Shown here: positions 5,937 to 8,593 of the stretch, in pieces
Layout: every line of letters begins with the position of its first letter
How positions within the stretch are numbered: the first letter of the stretch is position 1
The notes under the pieces: model-generated
What the model was told of the DNA's origin: nothing
Databases searched by the model: none
What the model saw: only the letters and a program-made list of their open reading frames with translations
Made by a program: the position numbers and the translations under genes
NCBI RefSeq assembly: GCF_001602625.1
Contig: NZ_LECR01000068.1
Span: 1,439-10,031, forward strand
Reading direction: 5' to 3'
Length of the DNA: 8,593 bases
Source of the DNA: Sodalis-like endosymbiont of Proechinophthirus fluctus
GTDB taxonomy: Bacteria; Pseudomonadota; Gammaproteobacteria; Enterobacterales; Enterobacteriaceae

Positions 5937-8015
5937 TAGAAAGAGGGTGCTATTTTCGGTGAAGTGATAGTTTCTTTTTTTCGTAAAAGCAGCACTGGAA
6001 ATTTTTGTCAGAAAGATAATTAACTATGGTAGTCTTTTCCTCAGCGGATTGGCAATGGGGTTTACTTCGTAAATAAATTTTCATAGGTGAAGCCATATGG
6101 TCTTCCAATATACCCGTACACGTTTTCGACTGAGTCGATCTCTTAGGTGTAGCGTGAAAATCATTTTTTATTTTTTAGGCACCGATATATATTTATAATC
6201 GATCTATTTCCATACTTAATTTTATTGTTAAAATTAACATAGGTATTTATTACCTCTACTTATACAATCCAATCTGGAAAGTACGGCATGATTGTCCTTT
6301 ATTAAAAGGTTAACTCATGAGGCAAGAGCCATCTACTTTTATCGATATAGTTGTTGAGTGATATAATAGACATCATAAACTCTTTATGTATTTTAATATT
6401 CGTATGGATTCTCTATTATTTGTAATACTAATAATTATAAAAAACATCACGATGGGAAGTTTCTCACTTGATAATGGGTATTAAATCCTAACGGGGAAAT
6501 AATGCTACTCTACCTATTTAGACACTTTATTATATAAAGTCGTTACAGCGCCATTCATCTTCATTGTAAAAGAAAGAGGACTAATAAATGGTTCATAGAC
6601 AGTTATATGGTTTATGAAAAATAGTGCTAAGTAGCTTAGTTTGATTACTAGTTTCAATTTATTCTACTCACTGCAGGAAAATATTGATGACATTCTTTAA
6701 TTAAAGAGGTATCGTAATCATCGATATAAGTATAATGGCGCATCATGATCCTATCCATTTATTATAGTCGCGTGAATAGAGGATACGGGTAAACAATGGC
6801 TATGGTTCGGAAGTAGGTGAGTATTACCGGCAATAGAATCCGAGCTGAGGGGTAAAACTATGCCGAAAAATAAAACCAATAATCGGCCACAGACAATGGG
6901 TAATCATTAATACTAGCAATGCCTTTTACCAAATTATTGATATTGATTACGTTCAACAACTCACACCAGGCGGAAGAACCTAATCACTCAGACTCTGTAC
7001 GTCACGCTTTTTCTGGAGGTAGGCATTCTATTGAAGTCGAGAATGTCATGCTGTGTTCCCTTAAGATTGTCCCATACTCAAACTCTAGGTACGGCGTATT
7101 CCTGTCCCCAGGAATGCAGTAGTATGAATACCATCCATCCCCATGACAATGCACCTACATTTCAACGCACAGATTTAATCTGAATAATCTATCAGCATCA
7201 TCATCTTTCACTAATTTTTCTATAAAATAAAAATCTGTATCTTGGATCATACGGAATCTGATAATATTTAATTCTGCAAGTAAAACTGCGTTCCAGGCAT
7301 TAATTTCATTGCATGTTTATTTTGCATATTGTAATAATTACTCTTTCAAAAAGACTGAAAAACTATTGTGCCGCCTCATCAAGTAAATCTAAATGGGTAA
7401 ATCGATTGTAATCTTAGTCACCATGAACATGTTATAAATCGGGAAAATTTATCTAACATTTCTCATCTAGCCATCAGGCAAAATATTTTCTTTTACAGGT
7501 TATTATCAATGGCCATTTTCGCGCTATTTCTTTTGTAGCCGCGCTGTAAATTCAGTACCTGTGACAAAATGAAAGCGACTTGCTTAATAGATATATCAAT
7601 ACCGCACAAGGAATCACAGAGTGATATGTCATTTGTTCTTATAAATTTTCTATATAAAATAATATGATAAATCATAAATGAAATGATCTTTATCATGACA
7701 TCTAACCGGTGGCAGAATAGAGGACATTTATTGGCATCTGTACTTACTAATAGGATAAAGTTCATTAGTGCTGATATATCAATGGGAAGTTTAATGCTGT
7801 CGATTAAATATCGATTCAGAGTTAATTAGTCTTCATAGAGCTTAAACGTTAGCGCGCAAAAACCTCAAGCGGCAGAGTAATGAGATTGCATGATTGTAAG
7901 GGTGCCATGCCATCCTGGCCTAATCAAATCCTACTTTGACGGTAGCATTCACGATAAGCATGCATAAGGAGGCATAATAACCACCCCTCCGTTGTGACTT
8001 TCTGGCGTTCCCGTT
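5937..8015. other. Long AT-rich decayed spacer, no supported gene
   Basis: About 2 kb of mostly very AT-rich DNA with stops in all frames. Open frames of 60-90 codons at 6919-7122 (plus) and 7493-7765 (minus) have no recognisable motif, no clear ribosome site and no family resemblance, so I do not call them genes. Slightly GC-richer islands at about 6780-7130 and 7850-8015 may be former coding DNA. A 13-base dyad, TCGACTGAGTCGA, lies at 6126-6138. No tRNA, transposase or terminal repeat is recognisable. Confidence 0.55.
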
Positions 8016-8443
8016 TCAAGTAGGCATAATGCTTATGTCGCCAGTAAGCAGCTTCTCATGCAAATAGCAAGTGACCCAGAGCCCATCGCCCCTATCGCTA
8101 AACGTCGGCTCAACCGTGAGTCACTTCTCACCTACGAAAGCAGTATTAATAGCGGCGGGTATGGAACCGTCACCCTCTTGGGACATTAAGCGACGAGGGG
8201 AATATCCCCGCCAGAATAATGCGATGACGCTTTACGGTCGAGTCTTGGAACCGGAATGACCGATACTAGCGCTTCGCTGTAAGGGTGCAACGGCGCGGCC
8301 ATAGAGCAGGTTCGTCGGTGATATTTCCATAATTTTTCCTAGATACATCACTGCCACCCGAGTCCCGGTACGGGAAAATATTTTTCAGGTCATGTGCCTG
8401 CAAAAAAGTGAGTCGCCGGCCTGCGGTGAAAAGTTGATGTCAT
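8016..8443 (-). pseudogene. OppF/DppF-like peptide ABC transporter ATPase remnant with core deleted
   Basis: OppF/DppF-type proteins are the second ATPase of oligopeptide/dipeptide importers. On the minus strand the reading starts at an ATG (8441-8443) and soon gives LQAHDLK and, after a frameshift, KKYFPV, the family N-terminus. It then jumps straight to VAVMYLGKIMEISP (about 8310-8355), which normally follows the H-loop. Further on are HPYSEALVSVIPVP, RHRIILAG, GCRFHTR-like sequence and GDGLWVTCYLHE, the C-terminal oligopeptide-transporter segment with its Cys-containing motif, ending at TGA 8016-8018. Walker A, Q-loop, ABC signature and Walker B are all absent, so about 200 codons were deleted. 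At least four frameshifts and several stops remain. The gene starts 5 bases after the stop of the upstream OppD-like remnant, so they were one operon. Whether it was Opp, Dpp or another peptide/nickel subtype is not resolvable. Confidence 0.75.
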
Positions 8444-8448
8444 CGTGC

Positions 8449-8593
8449 TTAATCTCTTTTCAACAGCGGCGTTTTCATGGCTGCATTATCAGGGTTGCGC
8501 GGAGGAGACCAGATCCGATAGAAGCGGGGGAACAATAGCAGGGGGATACCCGGAATGAAATCGGTATCCCTTCAAGACGTTCCTGGACAAAAT
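8449..8593 (-). pseudogene. OppD/DppD-like ABC transporter ATPase, C-terminal remnant cut by window edge
   Basis: On the minus strand the last part of a gene runs in from beyond 8593 to a TAA at 8449-8451. Pieces in different frames read QERLEGIP, IPGIPPAIVPP when frames are joined, and DNAAMKTPLLKRD before the stop. The pattern resembles the C-terminus of OppD/DppD-type ATPases (RLxxIPGxPP, then a Cys-rich segment, then a short charged tail). At least two frameshifts are needed, so the gene is broken. Its position just upstream of the OppF-like remnant supports the reading, since D and F ATPase genes are normally adjacent in that order. The call depends on frame joining and on context; the rest of the gene lies outside the window. 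Confidence 0.5.

Noticed and set aside
6919..7122. 67-codon plus-strand open frame
   Set aside because: No recognisable motif, weak start context and isolated in decayed DNA; may be chance.
7493..7765. 90-codon minus-strand open frame with a hydrophobic, Ile-rich product
   Set aside because: Composition follows the AT-rich DNA; no family, ribosome site or conserved neighbour to support it.
6452..7792. Repeated 11-mer ATGGGAAGTTT at about 6452 and 7782
   Set aside because: A repeat of this length is expected several times by chance in 8.6 kb.
7968..7990. GGAGG/CCTCC pair downstream of the transporter remnant as a terminator
   Set aside because: Only a 5-bp stem with a 13-base loop and no T-run on the minus strand.
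8071..8259. 62-codon plus-strand open frame
   Set aside because: Lies antisense to the clear C-terminal motifs of the OppF/DppF-like remnant.
1..8593. CRISPR array, tRNA, rRNA or insertion sequence
   Set aside because: No regularly spaced repeats, no cloverleaf or rRNA core sequence, and no transposase motif or paired terminal repeats with target duplication were seen by eye.

Overview
The window looks like part of the chromosome of a gammaproteobacterium of the order Enterobacterales that is undergoing genome reduction. The gene order slmA(+) / pyrE(-) / rph(-) / yicC(+) is the enterobacterial order, and the two intact proteins (RNase PH and YicC) align almost end to end with the E. coli proteins as I remember them. 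The rest is broken genes and long, very AT-rich spacers with no convincing genes. That mix of a few healthy, moderately GC-rich genes in AT-drifted, pseudogene-rich DNA is typical of a fairly recent insect endosymbiont, for example a Sodalis-allied or Serratia symbiotica-type lineage. The genus is inference; no marker here settles it.

Layout. 1-444: 3' part of slmA (nucleoid occlusion factor), broken by stops and a frameshift. 543-1129, minus strand: full-length but dead pyrE (orotate phosphoribosyltransferase), with four in-frame stops, four frameshifts and a shortened C-terminus. 1130-3280: about 2.15 kb separating pyrE from rph, which normally sit next to each other in one operon. This stretch is AT-rich, carries several strong DNA palindromes, and contains one unrecognised frameshifted coding remnant (1994-2656, minus). 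3281-4000, minus: intact rph. 4127-4990, plus: intact yicC, divergent from rph across a 126-bp interval with two back-to-back TATAAT boxes. 5021-5040: terminator-like hairpin after yicC. 5041-8015: about 3 kb of decayed DNA with only small GC-richer patches and no gene I can support. 8016-8593, minus: remnants of two adjacent peptide-type ABC transporter ATPase genes (OppD/DppD-like, then OppF/DppF-like), the second missing its whole catalytic core.

Functional reading. Only RNase PH (3' end trimming of tRNA and other RNA) and YicC (stress-linked endoribonuclease family) appear to be expressed as working proteins. De novo UMP synthesis through PyrE, SlmA-dependent nucleoid occlusion and the oligopeptide/dipeptide uptake ATPases look lost, unless encoded elsewhere. 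I found no tRNA, rRNA, CRISPR array, recognisable insertion sequence or phage gene, and no convincing new biological system. The best leads for something undescribed are the unrecognised 1994-2656 remnant and the palindromes beside it.
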